DNA of 64,000 nucleotides from Bacillota bacterium (GCA_023417475.1 JAEZFP010000002.1:1-64000); one strand, 5' to 3'. Shown: positions 25,544-35,303, counted from the first letter of the stretch. The notes: generated by a model not told the origin, from the letters alone. Made by a program: numbers and translations.

Positions 25544-26634
25544 TCAATCTCGGTACAGGCTAGGGTAAAAGGTCCAACTCCCTTGTAGTCGTTGGCTACG
25601 ACCGGTTCGTTAATGTAGTATTCAAACGAACCGTCGCGATAGGGTCGATCCGGATGATATCGCCCCAATCCGGCGACCTTGCAAATACCGGTCAAACTGA
25701 TGGTCCCGTCGGTCTCCTGAACGATAAAACGTTCAATTAAACCCCGGTACCCTTTTTGCGCAAGGTCAGCGTAGCGTGGCTCGAGATACCCTTTGCGAAC
25801 CGACTTGGCTAAGGCGTATACAACCATGCTTGATCCTGATGCTTCGAGATAATTGCCCGTCCGGGTACCTTGATCCAGCACTTGATACCAAAGTCCGGTA
25901 GCTTGATCCTGATATTTGGCCAATCCAACCGCAACATCTTGAAGGATCGCTACGACCGCTGGTCGGGCTGTGTGATTTTCCGGCAAATACTCCAAAACAT
26001 CAACCAACGTCATTGCGTACCAGCCCATTGCCCGTCCCCAGAAATTGGCGGAACATCCGGTCGTTTTGTCTGCCCAAGCTTGAGTTTTACTCTCATCCCA
26101 TCCGTGATATAGCAATCCGGTATTGGGATCTTTGGTATGCCGATAGGTCAAAATGAGTTGATTGGCCACATCATCAAAGGCGACCGGCTCATTGAACATT
26201 TTGCCGTATTCAGCATAAAAAGGGCCTGCCATATAAAGGCCGTCCAACCACATCTGCCAAGGATATATTTTTTTATGCCAGAAACCACCTTCTTTGGTCC
26301 GGGGATGATTCGCTAATTGTTGACGAAGTAAAGCCGCAGCTTTTCGATAACGGTCATCGTTCGTTGCCCGAAACAGCAATAATAAAACTTTACCCGCATT
26401 CACCTGATCCAGATTATACTCGTCAATTCGATACGTATGGATCGAACCGTCAGGTTGGACAAACCGGTCCATGTTTTCTTTAATGTAATTGAAATAGCTT
26501 TTGTTGTTATTAATTTCCCAAACGTCGCCAATGGCTTTTAATATCAACCCAAATTCGTAATTCCAATGTTCCGCTAAGACCGGATGCCGTTGCAACACGG
26601 AATCGATCATTTTTCCCGCATAGGATACCGTCAT
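25531..26634 (-). CDS. GH105 unsaturated rhamnogalacturonyl/galacturonyl hydrolase
   Basis: A 367-aa enzyme of family GH105 (YteR/YesR type), an alpha/alpha-six-barrel that removes the unsaturated uronic acid left at the non-reducing end by pectin lyases. The catalytic aspartate lies in QMWLDGLYMAGPF (about residue 130). Substrate-site motifs TGCSANFWGRAMGWYAMTLV and YLEASGSSMVVYALAK follow. Length is typical. There is no signal peptide, so it acts in the cytoplasm. It lies 541 bp after the sugar-transporter genes and probably has its own promoter. The start follows GGAGAG. Confidence 0.92.
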   Translation of the reverse strand: MTVSYAGKMIDSVLQRHPVLAEHWNYEFGLILKAIGDVWEINNNKSYFNYIKENMDRFVQPDGSIHTYRIDEYNLDQVNAGKVLLLLFRATNDDRYRKAAALLRQQLANHPRTKEGGFWHKKIYPWQMWLDGLYMAGPFYAEYGKMFNEPVAFDDVANQLILTYRHTKDPNTGLLYHGWDESKTQAWADKTTGCSANFWGRAMGWYAMTLVDVLEYLPENHTARPAVVAILQDVAVGLAKYQDQATGLWYQVLDQGTRTGNYLEASGSSMVVYALAKSVRKGYLEPRYADLAQKGYRGLIERFIVQETDGTISLTGICKVAGLGRYHPDRPYRDGSFEYYINEPVVANDYKGVGPFTLACTEIELQK

Positions 26635-26839
26635 AAAATTCGGTTCTCTCCTGTCATAAAGTTGTTGTTATCAGAATTTTTTACTCCGTCCGCCACGCTA
26701 GCTACCACTCGTGCAAGCAAATTAGGTGACGACATCGCACCAAAAGTTATTTTCCAAGTAGTCGGCCACTCCGGCATGCCGGGGCAAGCGAAGGGATGTA
26801 AATAGTGCGCCAATCCTCTTTCGAAGCTTCGTCGTCAAT

Positions 26840-26859
26840 CCGCGGGTTTTAACCCGCGG
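26840..26859. repeat. GC-rich palindrome, REP-like
   Basis: A 9-bp stem around TT in otherwise AT-rich DNA, followed by CGGACC. A similar element, with GGGTT and AACCC arms and GGCGGACC after it, is at 56819-56853. Confidence 0.45.
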
Positions 26860-27017
26860 CGGACCATCGCCAGCCGGCAGTTACCATCACTAAATAGACA
26901 AGATCCCAACTTAAAGTATATTATCTTTCTGTTAAAAATACAATTGAAATTAAAAATTGCTTCTAGGTGTGCTGTACCCCCTTTATAAAATCCAATATTT
27001 ACTGTTTTTGTGAAAAC

Positions 27018-27071
27018 GAAAACCACCGTTTGTTGAACGTCTCTTTGCAAAGACAACTCAACCAACGGTGG
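27018..27071 (-). terminator. terminator-like hairpin downstream of the sugar ABC operon
   Basis: CCACCGTT-T-GTTGA (27023-27036) pairs with TCAAC-C-AACGGTGG (27058-27071), with an inner GTCTTTGCAAAGAC-type stem. TTTTCG follows on the minus strand. Confidence 0.65.
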
Positions 27072-27135
27072 CGGGTAAGCGGTAAATCGTTTTTAAAAGC
27101 ACTAATTTACTCAATCAGTTAATGGCTTAAAATGC

Positions 27136-27170
27136 ATTGGCGGGCGAATGTACTCATCCAACCCGCCAAT
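27136..27170 (-). terminator. hairpin directly after the YtcP-like permease gene
   Basis: ATTGGCGGG (27136-27144) pairs with CCCGCCAAT (27162-27170), six bases beyond the stop codon. The following T-tract is weak. Confidence 0.55.
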
Positions 27171-27175
27171 AATCA

Positions 27176-28060
27176 TTATTCTTTAACCGATCCGATCATA
27201 ACACCTTTAACAAAAAATCTTTGCAAGAACGGATACAGCGCTAAAATCGGCAATGTTGCAACCACGATAACCGCGTATTTAACAGTTTCACCAATCATGA
27301 AGTCATCTCCGGTGCTGGCGCCGCTGACCATTAGCGAGGTATCGTTCTGAATTAAGATTTCACGCAGGATTAATTGCAAGGGGAAAAGCTCCCGTCTTTG
27401 CAAGAAGATCATTGCGTTAAACCAAGCATTCCAATGGGCGACACCGTAATACAGAACCATAACTGCCATGGTCGGAGCCGCTAACGGAATGATAATCCGG
27501 AAAAGAATCGTAAAGTGGCCGGCCCCGTCGATACGGGCTGACTCTTCAATACTATCCGGGATTGCGGCAAATGCCGTCCGCATGATGATCAAGTTGAAGG
27601 TGTTGATCGCACCCGGTAAGATCAGCGCCCACAAAGAATTATCAATGTGCAGACCTTTCACCGTAAAGAAGAACGGAATCAAACCGCCGCTGAAAAACAT
27701 GGTGAAAACGACCATGAACATAATCGGGTTCCGCCACATCACATTCTTCCGGGACAAAAAGTACGCGCCGATCGCAGTTAAGATCAGGTTGAAGACCAAA
27801 CCGCCAAGTACGATAATAATCGTGTTCACGTAACCGGAAAGAATATTGGGGTTGGCGAACACCGCCTTATACGACGCAAGCGTCATCGGACCCAACGGCG
27901 CCAAGAGCAACCCGGAATGGGCGATAAACTCGGTCGGTTGACTTAACGATGCAAATATTACATATAATAACGGGTAAATCGTGATGACCATGATTATGCT
28001 CATCGCCAAAATATTAACGAGATTAAATACGCGTTCGCCGACGCTTTCACGAATAGCCAT
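27176..28060 (-). CDS. carbohydrate ABC transporter permease, LplC/YtcP type
   Basis: A 294-aa inner-membrane permease with six hydrophobic segments and the EAA loop DSIEESARIDGAGHFTILFR (about residue 175). The end FFVKGVMIGSVKE is typical of LplC/YtcP proteins, which pair with LplB-type permeases and large YtcQ-type binding proteins for import of complex oligosaccharides. It lies 15 bp after the LplB-like gene; the start has GGGGAGGG. No ATPase gene is nearby, so a shared MsmK-type ATPase is expected. Confidence 0.9.
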   Translation of the reverse strand: MAIRESVGERVFNLVNILAMSIIMVITIYPLLYVIFASLSQPTEFIAHSGLLLAPLGPMTLASYKAVFANPNILSGYVNTIIIVLGGLVFNLILTAIGAYFLSRKNVMWRNPIMFMVVFTMFFSGGLIPFFFTVKGLHIDNSLWALILPGAINTFNLIIMRTAFAAIPDSIEESARIDGAGHFTILFRIIIPLAAPTMAVMVLYYGVAHWNAWFNAMIFLQRRELFPLQLILREILIQNDTSLMVSGASTGDDFMIGETVKYAVIVVATLPILALYPFLQRFFVKGVMIGSVKE

Positions 28061-28075
28061 TAATAAACCCTCCCC

Positions 28076-29032
28076 TTACCATAAACTTGAGCCTTGAACT
28101 CGTCGGCTGATCCAGTTTGCGCTCAGCAATAATGCAAAGTTAATCGCTGAGTTAAACAGACCAACCGCCGCGCTGAAGCTCCAGTCAAATTCTAATAAAC
28201 CTTTCCGGTAAACGAACGAGGAGATAACGTCGGCAGTTTGATAAATGGCCGGATTGTATAACAAAATAATTTTTTCAAAACCGACGTTCAACAAACGACC
28301 CATTCTTAGGATTAACAAAACGATAATTGTCGGCAAAATTCCGGGCAAGGTAACATAAAGCGTTTGTTTGAAACGGCCGGCGCCGTCGATTTTCGCGGCT
28401 TCATAAAGTTGTTGATCAATGCCCGATAAGGCCGCTAAATAAATAATGGAACCCCAACCGACTTGTTGCCAGATATCGGAAATGACATAAAGTGGCACGA
28501 ATAACTCCGGTTTATTCAACATGGTGATTGGTTGCCAACCGAAGTAACTTAAAAACACATTGACAACACCGGTATCCATGGTGAAGTCTTTGATCATACC
28601 ACAGATAACCACCAATGAAATAAAGTGTGGCATATAGGTGATCGTTTGAACGGTCCGGGTAAAAATTTTATTCTTCAACTCGTTAATCAATAAAGCCAAG
28701 ATAATCGGAGCCGGGAACGCAAAGATCAATTCGGTTACACTGATGACGAGGGTATTTTTTAAAATACGCCAGAAGTAATAACCATTAAAAAACTCAATGA
28801 AATTTTCAAAACCCACCCAAGGGCTTCCAAAGATACCTTTCATCGGTGAAAAGTTTTTAAACGCGATAACCGCTCCGTACATCGGCAGATAGTGAAAGAT
28901 GATGTAGTAAGCGACAACCGGCAGAACCATCAAGTACAAAGCGCGATTCCGTTGAAAATCGACTTTGGTCCTCTGCCACAAACTGGGTCCGGATGCAGCC
29001 GGAACTTGGTTTTTGGTTATTTCCACGCTCAT
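28076..29032 (-). CDS. carbohydrate ABC transporter permease, LplB/YteP type
   Basis: A 318-aa permease. It has the typical N-terminal NRALYLMVLPVVAYYIIFHY helix, the signature GAVIAFKNFSP, the cytoplasmic loop IDQQLYEAAKIDGAGRFKQT and the C-terminal NWISRRVQGSSLW. In Bacillus the YteP/YtcP/YtcQ relatives import rhamnogalacturonan-derived sugars, which fits the neighbouring GH105. The start has AAAGGGAAA upstream. Confidence 0.9.
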   Translation of the reverse strand: MSVEITKNQVPAASGPSLWQRTKVDFQRNRALYLMVLPVVAYYIIFHYLPMYGAVIAFKNFSPMKGIFGSPWVGFENFIEFFNGYYFWRILKNTLVISVTELIFAFPAPIILALLINELKNKIFTRTVQTITYMPHFISLVVICGMIKDFTMDTGVVNVFLSYFGWQPITMLNKPELFVPLYVISDIWQQVGWGSIIYLAALSGIDQQLYEAAKIDGAGRFKQTLYVTLPGILPTIIVLLILRMGRLLNVGFEKIILLYNPAIYQTADVISSFVYRKGLLEFDWSFSAAVGLFNSAINFALLLSANWISRRVQGSSLW

Positions 29033-29095
29033 CGTATTTCCCTTTCTATCTTTTTTCTGAAATACATAACTTTTATTTTATAGAAATTATCTTAA

Positions 29096-29119
29096 GTGGA
29101 CCCGTATTGGCGGGTCCAC
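29096..29119 (-). terminator. intercistronic hairpin between binding protein 1 and the permeases
   Basis: GTGGACCCG (29096-29104) pairs with CGGGTCCAC (29111-29119) around TATTGG. There is no strong T-run. It probably stabilises the binding-protein mRNA or gives partial read-through, lowering permease expression. Confidence 0.65.
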
Positions 29120-29141
29120 ATACCAATGAATAAGACCGAAA

Positions 29142-30710
29142 TTACCGTTGGTTGTAACGTGCATAAGCAGCTTGGTAAATTTGAATTGCGCGATCAATAC
29201 CCAATTTTTTAATTTGAGCTACATATTTGTCGAAATTGGCAACCGGTTCCACGCCCATGATGAATTTCAAGGTCATTTCATCGTTATAGGTGTTGATTTC
29301 ATTGATGATCTTCGACAATTCCTCGCTCTCTTTCGGAGTCGGCGTTACCGGAGGCATTTTATACTTGCCGAAATTATTGTTTTTCCAGAGTTTCATAGCC
29401 TCTTTTTGCTGCGGGCGTTCATAGTATTGCTCAAGGTAACGTTTGTCTTGGACAAACGGTCCGTTGTTACTCCCGCGCATATATTTGGACATGACTTGCG
29501 TCGGAGACATTTTTTCCGGATTCTTCATGATCAGTTCGGTATAAGTCGGGTAACCGTTGACCATTTTATAAGTCGTTCCTTCAAGTCCAAAGTTGTAGAA
29601 TAAATTACCTTCCGTACTATACGCATAATCTAACAACCGCGCGGCGGCTTCAATGTTCTTGCATTTGGTAGAGATCGCGACATTCCCATCGTTGTTGGGG
29701 CCAAATGGCGCGGAACGGTTGGCGAATTTCGCCAGTTGCCCTTTTTTCGGTGACGGATATTGGGTAGCCACCAAGCTAAACTTGGCGTCTTTTCCTTCCA
29801 TGGCGTCCATATAACGGCCTAAGCCGCTGCCGCCAGATCCGTAAGTCGCGCCGGTTTTACCACCCAAGATGTTGGCGTCGATAATCTTCCGGTTGACGGT
29901 CGCAAAGTTCTTGTCAAGCAAACCTTCAGCATACCATTTACGCATCACTTCAAAGTATTGCTTCCGGCTTGGCTGGATGCTGCCGTAATGAACTTTCCCT
30001 TTATCGATATAAAAATCGGCAATGCTATCGGCGCCGCCGGCAAAACCGCCACTTAACTCAGTAGAAAGCACTGAAAGCGGCGTGGTGGCATTTTTCTTGT
30101 CCTTAAACGTCTTTAATACCGTATACCATTCATCCAAAGTTTCCGGAGCTTTCAAACCAAGCTCATCCAACCAATCCTTCCGAACAATCGGACCGGCGGT
30201 GCTAATGAGTGATTCGTCGCCACGTATAAACGGAAAGACGTAATAATTTCCTTCATCGGTCTTGACCATCTTATTGTATTGGGGATTTTTCTTCAAATAC
30301 GCTTTAAGGTTCGGCGCATATTTGTCCATGATCGGATTGAGTTTATGAATATAACCGTTTTCGATGGCGCTATTGGGGCCACCCGGAATATCAAACCAAC
30401 GATATTCAATCAAGTCTGGCAGATCCCCGGAAGCCATCATTAAGTTGAAAGCCTCCAATGCTTGGGTGTTACCCGATGCGGGATGTAGAAATTGCAATTT
30501 CACACCGGTCCGTTTTTGCAATTCTTTTGCAAATTCGGTGTCGCCAAAATTCTTGGCAACCAATTGCACATTGGCATGCAACGGCATCCAATAACGTAAC
30601 GTCACGTTGGATGATAAAGGATAAACACTTTTCGCTGCAAAAACAGACCCCGTTAGAAAAATCAGCAGAAATGCAAGTACGATACCACGAAAAATCTTAC
30701 TATTGCTCAC
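29142..30710 (-). CDS. carbohydrate ABC transporter solute-binding protein 1, LplA/YtcQ type
   Basis: A 522-aa binding protein, large as usual for the LplA/YtcQ group. Signal peptide MSNSKIFRGIVLAFLLIFLT up to VFAA, with no lipobox, so it is probably soluble in the periplasm. It is closely similar over its whole length to the product of 31153-32718 (both share, for example, DLPDLIEYRWFDIPGGPNSA and NGPFVQDKRYLEQYY). The start is GTG with GGGAGGGTG six bases upstream. It probably binds unsaturated pectic oligosaccharides, by context. Confidence 0.9.
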   Translation of the reverse strand: MSNSKIFRGIVLAFLLIFLTGSVFAAKSVYPLSSNVTLRYWMPLHANVQLVAKNFGDTEFAKELQKRTGVKLQFLHPASGNTQALEAFNLMMASGDLPDLIEYRWFDIPGGPNSAIENGYIHKLNPIMDKYAPNLKAYLKKNPQYNKMVKTDEGNYYVFPFIRGDESLISTAGPIVRKDWLDELGLKAPETLDEWYTVLKTFKDKKNATTPLSVLSTELSGGFAGGADSIADFYIDKGKVHYGSIQPSRKQYFEVMRKWYAEGLLDKNFATVNRKIIDANILGGKTGATYGSGGSGLGRYMDAMEGKDAKFSLVATQYPSPKKGQLAKFANRSAPFGPNNDGNVAISTKCKNIEAAARLLDYAYSTEGNLFYNFGLEGTTYKMVNGYPTYTELIMKNPEKMSPTQVMSKYMRGSNNGPFVQDKRYLEQYYERPQQKEAMKLWKNNNFGKYKMPPVTPTPKESEELSKIINEINTYNDEMTLKFIMGVEPVANFDKYVAQIKKLGIDRAIQIYQAAYARYNQR

Positions 30711-30765
30711 TTAAGACACCCTCCCTACGATGTAATATGAGATCCAAAACATCCTCACTGCCCTC

Positions 30766-30795
30766 ATTGTAAATGAAATATTAAGGCGAAGTAAA
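30766..30795 (-). promoter_or_regulatory. probable promoter of binding protein 1
   Basis: Minus strand: TTTACT (30790-30795), an 18-bp spacer and TACAAT (30766-30771). The paralogous gene upstream has the same two hexamers and spacing. Confidence 0.6.
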
Positions 30796-31098
30796 CGGAC
30801 AATTTTTGATGCCTTAGCGACAGAATTTTTGCTAAAAACGCCAAACCGCCGATTTTACGGCACTTACCGACATCATCAAAAAATTGTCGCATCGTTTCTG
30901 CCAGCAGGTACCAAGCGTTTATATTAAATCCGGTAACATTTGATACCAATGAACCAGTCCGTTTATCAAGGCGAAAAGTTCGGTCTCTGCCAACTCTTTT
31001 AGGGGATTCCTAAGCCAGCTACAGGTATTTCGTAATGAGAGAATTCACTGCGTTTCGTTGTAACTGTATGGACTGCAGACGTTTCGCTTTTCAACAGA
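30796..31098. other. intergenic region between the two binding-protein genes
   Basis: No credible gene; a 61-codon minus-strand frame (30764-30949) has no ribosome site. It contains TTTTTGATGCCT at about 30804-30815, a 12-mer also present in the leader of binding protein 2 (about 32739-32750), which may mark a shared operator or a trace of the duplication. Confidence 0.4.
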
Positions 31099-31132
31099 AT
31101 GGACCTGCACCAGTCTTGCAATGCAGGTCCAT
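31099..31132 (-). terminator. hairpin after binding protein 2
   Basis: A perfect 11-bp stem, ATGGACCTGCA (31099-31109) with TGCAGGTCCAT (31122-31132), 20 bp beyond the stop. The T-run is weak, so termination may be partial. Confidence 0.65.
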
Positions 31133-31152
31133 CCTTGTTAAAGCAATCGAAA

Positions 31153-32718
31153 TTACTTTCTGTTCTGATAACGATTATAAGCAGCTTGATTGATTGCGAC
31201 TGCCCGATCAACACCTAGCTTTTTGATCTGCTCGACGTATTTGTCGAAGTTTGCAATCGGCTCAACGCCCATGATGAACTTCAAGGTCATTTCGTCGTTG
31301 TAAGTATTGATTTCGTTGATGATCTTCGCCAACTCTTCGCTTTCTTTCGGAGTCGGGGTGATCGGCGGAATCTTGTACTTGCCGAAGTTATTGGTCTTCC
31401 AGAGGGTCATCGCCGCTTTTTGAGCAGGCAACGCATAGTATTGTTCAAGGTAACGTTTGTCTTGGACAAACGGTCCGTTGTTACAACCGCGCATGTACTT
31501 GGACATAATTTGAGTCGGGGACATTTTGTCCGGATTGTTCATAATCAACTCGGTATATTTCGGGTATTTGTCAACCATTTTATAGGTGGTGCCTTCGATA
31601 CCGAAGTTATAGAACAGGTTCCCTTCTTCGCTGTAGGCATAGTCTAACATCCGGGCAGCGGCTTCGACGTTTTTGCATTTGGTGGAGATAGCGACGTTAC
31701 CATCGTTCGCCGGACCAAATGGCGCGGAACGGTTGGCGAATTTCGCCAGTTGACCTTTTTTCGGCGACGGATATTTGGTGGCGACCAAGCTGAACTTAGC
31801 GTCTTTACCTTGCATCGCATCCATATAACGGCCAAGGCCGCTACCGCCGGAACCATAGGTGGCACCGGATTTACCGCCTAAAATATTGGCATCAATTACT
31901 TTCCGGGTAACGGTGGCAAAGTTCTTGTCAAGCAAGCCTTCTTTATACCATTTGTTCATGGTCTCGAAGTATTTCTTGCGAGCCGGCTCAATGCTACCAT
32001 AGTGGACTTTTCCTTTGTCGACATAGAAACCGTCAAAGCTGTCGGTTCCGCCGGCGAAAGCACCGCTCAACTCAGTTGAGAGAACGCTCAACGGAGTGGT
32101 GGCGCCTTTCTTGTCTCTGAAGACTTTTAAAACATTATACCATTCGTCAATGGTTTCCGGGGCTTTTAAGCCCAACTCATCCAACCAGTCTTGACGGACG
32201 ATCGGACCTGCGGTACAGATCAGGGATTCGTCACCGCGGATGAACGGGAAAACATAGTAGCTGCCCTCATCCGTTTTGACCATTTTGTTGTATTGGGGAT
32301 TTCTCTTTAAGTACGCTTTTAAGTTCGGAGCATATTTGTCCATAATCGGATTGAGTTTGTGGATATAACCGTTCTCAATCGCGGAGTTTGGACCACCCGG
32401 GATATCAAACCAACGATACTCGATCAAGTCTGGCAGATCTCCGGAAGCCATCATCAAGTTGAATGCTTCCAAAGCTGCGGTGTTACCGGTCGCAGGATGT
32501 AAAAATTGGGCTTTTACACCGGTCCGTTTTGCTAATTCTTTAGCAAATTCCGTATCGCCAAAGTTTTTGGCAACCAATTGCACATTGGCATGCAACGGCA
32601 TCCAATACTTAAGCGTTACGTTGGACGTGAGCGGGTAAACACTCTTGGCTGCGAACACCGAGCCAGTCAATAAAACCAGTAAACCAACGAGCAACAAACT
32701 TTTCAAAGTCTTACGCAA
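31153..32718 (-). CDS. carbohydrate ABC transporter solute-binding protein 2, LplA/YtcQ type
   Basis: A 521-aa paralogue of binding protein 1, evidently from a tandem duplication. Signal peptide starts at RKTLKSLLLVGLLVLLTGSV; there is no lipobox. Differences from its partner are scattered, with several in the central ligand region (for example FAGGTDSFDGFYVDKGK against FAGGADSIADFYIDKGK), so ligand range may differ. I place the start at the TTG at 32718, six bases after GGGAGGGTG; this gives a length matching its partner. It has no permease genes of its own. Confidence 0.88.
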   Translation of the reverse strand: MRKTLKSLLLVGLLVLLTGSVFAAKSVYPLTSNVTLKYWMPLHANVQLVAKNFGDTEFAKELAKRTGVKAQFLHPATGNTAALEAFNLMMASGDLPDLIEYRWFDIPGGPNSAIENGYIHKLNPIMDKYAPNLKAYLKRNPQYNKMVKTDEGSYYVFPFIRGDESLICTAGPIVRQDWLDELGLKAPETIDEWYNVLKVFRDKKGATTPLSVLSTELSGAFAGGTDSFDGFYVDKGKVHYGSIEPARKKYFETMNKWYKEGLLDKNFATVTRKVIDANILGGKSGATYGSGGSGLGRYMDAMQGKDAKFSLVATKYPSPKKGQLAKFANRSAPFGPANDGNVAISTKCKNVEAAARMLDYAYSEEGNLFYNFGIEGTTYKMVDKYPKYTELIMNNPDKMSPTQIMSKYMRGCNNGPFVQDKRYLEQYYALPAQKAAMTLWKTNNFGKYKIPPITPTPKESEELAKIINEINTYNDEMTLKFIMGVEPIANFDKYVEQIKKLGVDRAVAINQAAYNRYQNRK

Positions 32719-32771
32719 CGAAACACCCTCCCTTATGTTTTTGATGCCTAAGCGTACGACATCATACATTT

Positions 32772-32801
32772 ATTGTAACAGAAAACTAAACAAAAAGTAA
32801 A
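32772..32801 (-). promoter_or_regulatory. probable promoter of binding protein 2
   Basis: Minus strand: TTTACT (32796-32801), 18-bp spacer and TACAAT (32772-32777). The architecture is the same as at 30766-30795. Confidence 0.65.
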
Positions 32802-32858
32802 TGCCTGATTTAACAAGATAAGACATTTTTTCTAAGAATAATGACTTTCTTATGCATT

Positions 32859-35303
32859 TTAGGACCCGATTCCAAAATTGTGCTCGGTGTCTTTATACTT
32901 ACCGGGAGTGGTTCCTTCGTACTTTTTAAACGCCCGCGTAAAAGTGCGCGTATTGGAATATCCGACCGCTTTGGCGACCTCGTCCAAGTTGCTGAGTTCA
33001 CGAAACAATTGTTTCGCTTTCCTTAACCGGATCCGGTTGATGAAATCCAACAATCCCTCGCCGTTCTGTTCCAAAAAGGTCCGCGACAGATGCACCGGAT
33101 GCACGTTAAACTGCTGTGCGATGGTGGTGATCCCCAGATTGGGATCAGTGAAGTTTTCTTTGACGAACTCCATCACTTGATCTTTCAGTTGGATCTCATT
33201 CTCTTTTTGACGGCCTTTGGTTTTCTCCTTATTTTTCAACTGAATGTATTCGCAGAACCGGGCCAGGATGGTCATCATTTCCAATTTCATTTCATTGATT
33301 GACTCGCAATTCAACAGCGTTTCAATAGGATTCAATTCATCAAGGAAACCTTGGCGGTTCGCATCGTTAATCTCATTGACCGTCTTAATCATCGTACTGA
33401 CTAAGTTAAACATCAGACAACGGGCGATCTTCACCGGCAAAAACGACTTTTCGAAATTATTGCAGAAAATCTCGTCCAAGATCAGTTTTGACCGTTCCAA
33501 ATCCCCGGTTTTAATACAATTGATCAACTGTTGCTCCTTTTCCAACGGGTAGTAATAGTCCCCCTTGGGCAGGTCGTTTAGATCCTCGTGGAGCACCAGG
33601 TCTTCAATGCCGAGTAACTTTTTGTACTCCATTGCCTGCAACGTTTCAGTAAACGCTTCGGCGATGCCGGCCGCGTTATGGATGCCGCTCGCCGAGACCA
33701 TTACCTGGATTTGATAGTTGTCCCGCAGAATTCTTTGGGATTCGGTGGCAATCCGGATCATCGCCTGCTTTCCTTCCGCTCCGCCCGTTTCCAAGTTGAT
33801 CAAACAGACCAGCAAATCATCGATATCAGTGGTAAATCCAAGATTATTATCCAACCGATCATTGATTGTGCTGACAATGACCGCCTGGGCCCTTTTAAAG
33901 TTTTCTAAAACCGCTTGATCCGACGTATTAAAGGTGTCGAGCTCCATGCTGTAGAAATCGTCGATATAAAACGCCATGACTCCGAAGTGATCGGTTTTAA
34001 AATGAATGTCGTGAAATTGCAGCCGGTCTTGGATCAAGCGAGTATCAGTCTCTTTCCCCTGTAACAGGCGGGTTAGAAAATGCGTGCGTAGTAATTTGTT
34101 CTGTTGTTGTACAGTGGAGTCGACCGCTTCCAAATCGGAGTAAACCTTGGCTATCGCCTGTTGAATGAAGGAATATTCATTGTTTTTCTTGTCGAAGCTT
34201 GAACCCTGGTAATTTTCGAGCAACTTAATCAGTTGCTCAATCGGGTTATAGTTTTTCCGTAGCGCGCGGTAGCAAATAAAACCCCCGACGACCAGACAAA
34301 GCACCACGCTGAAGATAGTTAGGTTCCGGACATAATCGGCCTTGGCCCGAAAAACGCTGACTGGCGTAATCACTAAATAACGCCATTCCGATTTTTTAGA
34401 CGTTATATAAGAAACGACTGAGTTTTTCCCACTAAGTCGCTGATGGAACAGACCTTCGTCATTCTCACTGATTTTTTTGAAATCAATCCCGGCGAACCGG
34501 GTCCCATGATTGGAGGAAGCCAGCACATTGTTGTTTTTGTCGACGATCAACGCCAATCCTTGGTTCAAAGCCCCAATATCCCAAACATCGTTCATAAACC
34601 GCGATTCATTCAAAATAATCACCACGTTGGCCGAGGATTCGTTCGAATAATACAACGGCAGCGAACGGGTAAACGCAATGGTCTTATAAATCTCTCCGGT
34701 GCTGTCCTCGTACCGCACCGGAAACGCGGCGTCGCGGTAATAATCCGATACCATTTTAAGCCATTGCGGATAACTCAATCCGGTATTGTTCAAATACAAC
34801 ATATAATAAGACTTGGAATCATAACTGCCTTCAGACGAAATAACCAGGTCCAGGTGTTTAAAATAGATATAAAAATCATCGATGGAGCTGTTGATGATCT
34901 TATACGCCCGTAAATTCCGAACCAGTTGATAGATATCATAGGCGCCCAACTCGGACGCTTTTTTCCGTTTCAAAAAATCATTGACCCGCGCGTCAATGGC
35001 AATTTCATTACCGAGCCGTCCCGCCTCTTCCAAAAGGCTGTCCATTTGTTGCTGGACTTTTTTCAGCAAAACCGTATTGGATTTGCTGATCTCCTTTTCC
35101 AGAACATTGGCGGTGATGAAATAGCTGATCGTGGTGATCACCACCGGAACCAGTAGAATCAAGGCATATGACAAAATCCACGTGAACATGACACTGTCGC
35201 TTTTCGGCAGCGCTCGTGAGAGCTTCAGCGAAGAACGGCCCAGTTGCAATGCTTTCGCAGCTTTTGCTTTTAGTTCGTTACCATTGAATACGCCCAATGA
35301 CAT
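32859..35303 (-). CDS. membrane-anchored AraC-type regulator (YesS-like)
   Basis: An 814-aa one-component regulator. TM1 (about residues 39-66) and TM2 (about 305-325) enclose an extracytoplasmic sensor of the kind found in YesS. A cytoplasmic linker region follows, and the C-terminal AraC domain occupies about 700-805 (LGITTIAQQFNVHPVHLSRTF and LDEVAKAVGYSNTRTFTRAF). Members of this group activate pectin and hemicellulose uptake operons on sensing an external oligosaccharide. It lies just upstream of binding protein 2 in the same direction and is the likely activator of the transporter. The start has only a weak AGGAAG. Confidence 0.88.
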   Translation of the reverse strand: MSLGVFNGNELKAKAAKALQLGRSSLKLSRALPKSDSVMFTWILSYALILLVPVVITTISYFITANVLEKEISKSNTVLLKKVQQQMDSLLEEAGRLGNEIAIDARVNDFLKRKKASELGAYDIYQLVRNLRAYKIINSSIDDFYIYFKHLDLVISSEGSYDSKSYYMLYLNNTGLSYPQWLKMVSDYYRDAAFPVRYEDSTGEIYKTIAFTRSLPLYYSNESSANVVIILNESRFMNDVWDIGALNQGLALIVDKNNNVLASSNHGTRFAGIDFKKISENDEGLFHQRLSGKNSVVSYITSKKSEWRYLVITPVSVFRAKADYVRNLTIFSVVLCLVVGGFICYRALRKNYNPIEQLIKLLENYQGSSFDKKNNEYSFIQQAIAKVYSDLEAVDSTVQQQNKLLRTHFLTRLLQGKETDTRLIQDRLQFHDIHFKTDHFGVMAFYIDDFYSMELDTFNTSDQAVLENFKRAQAVIVSTINDRLDNNLGFTTDIDDLLVCLINLETGGAEGKQAMIRIATESQRILRDNYQIQVMVSASGIHNAAGIAEAFTETLQAMEYKKLLGIEDLVLHEDLNDLPKGDYYYPLEKEQQLINCIKTGDLERSKLILDEIFCNNFEKSFLPVKIARCLMFNLVSTMIKTVNEINDANRQGFLDELNPIETLLNCESINEMKLEMMTILARFCEYIQLKNKEKTKGRQKENEIQLKDQVMEFVKENFTDPNLGITTIAQQFNVHPVHLSRTFLEQNGEGLLDFINRIRLRKAKQLFRELSNLDEVAKAVGYSNTRTFTRAFKKYEGTTPGKYKDTEHNFGIGS

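Larger units (their letters stand above)
26635..27175. other. 541-bp intergenic region between GH105 and the permease genes
   Basis: There is no convincing gene. A 60-codon minus-strand frame at 26631-26813 lacks a ribosome site and family. The region contains two terminator-like hairpins (27018-27071 and 27136-27170) and a GC-rich palindrome CCGCGGGTTTTAACCCGCGG (26840-26859). The AT-rich stretch 26890-26990 could hold the GH105 promoter. Confidence 0.5.

Noticed and set aside
26631..26813. 60-codon minus-strand frame before GH105
   Set aside because: No ribosome site or recognised family, and it ends inside the GH105 start region.
30764..30949. 61-codon minus-strand frame between the binding-protein genes
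   Set aside because: No ribosome site; it covers the promoter of binding protein 1.
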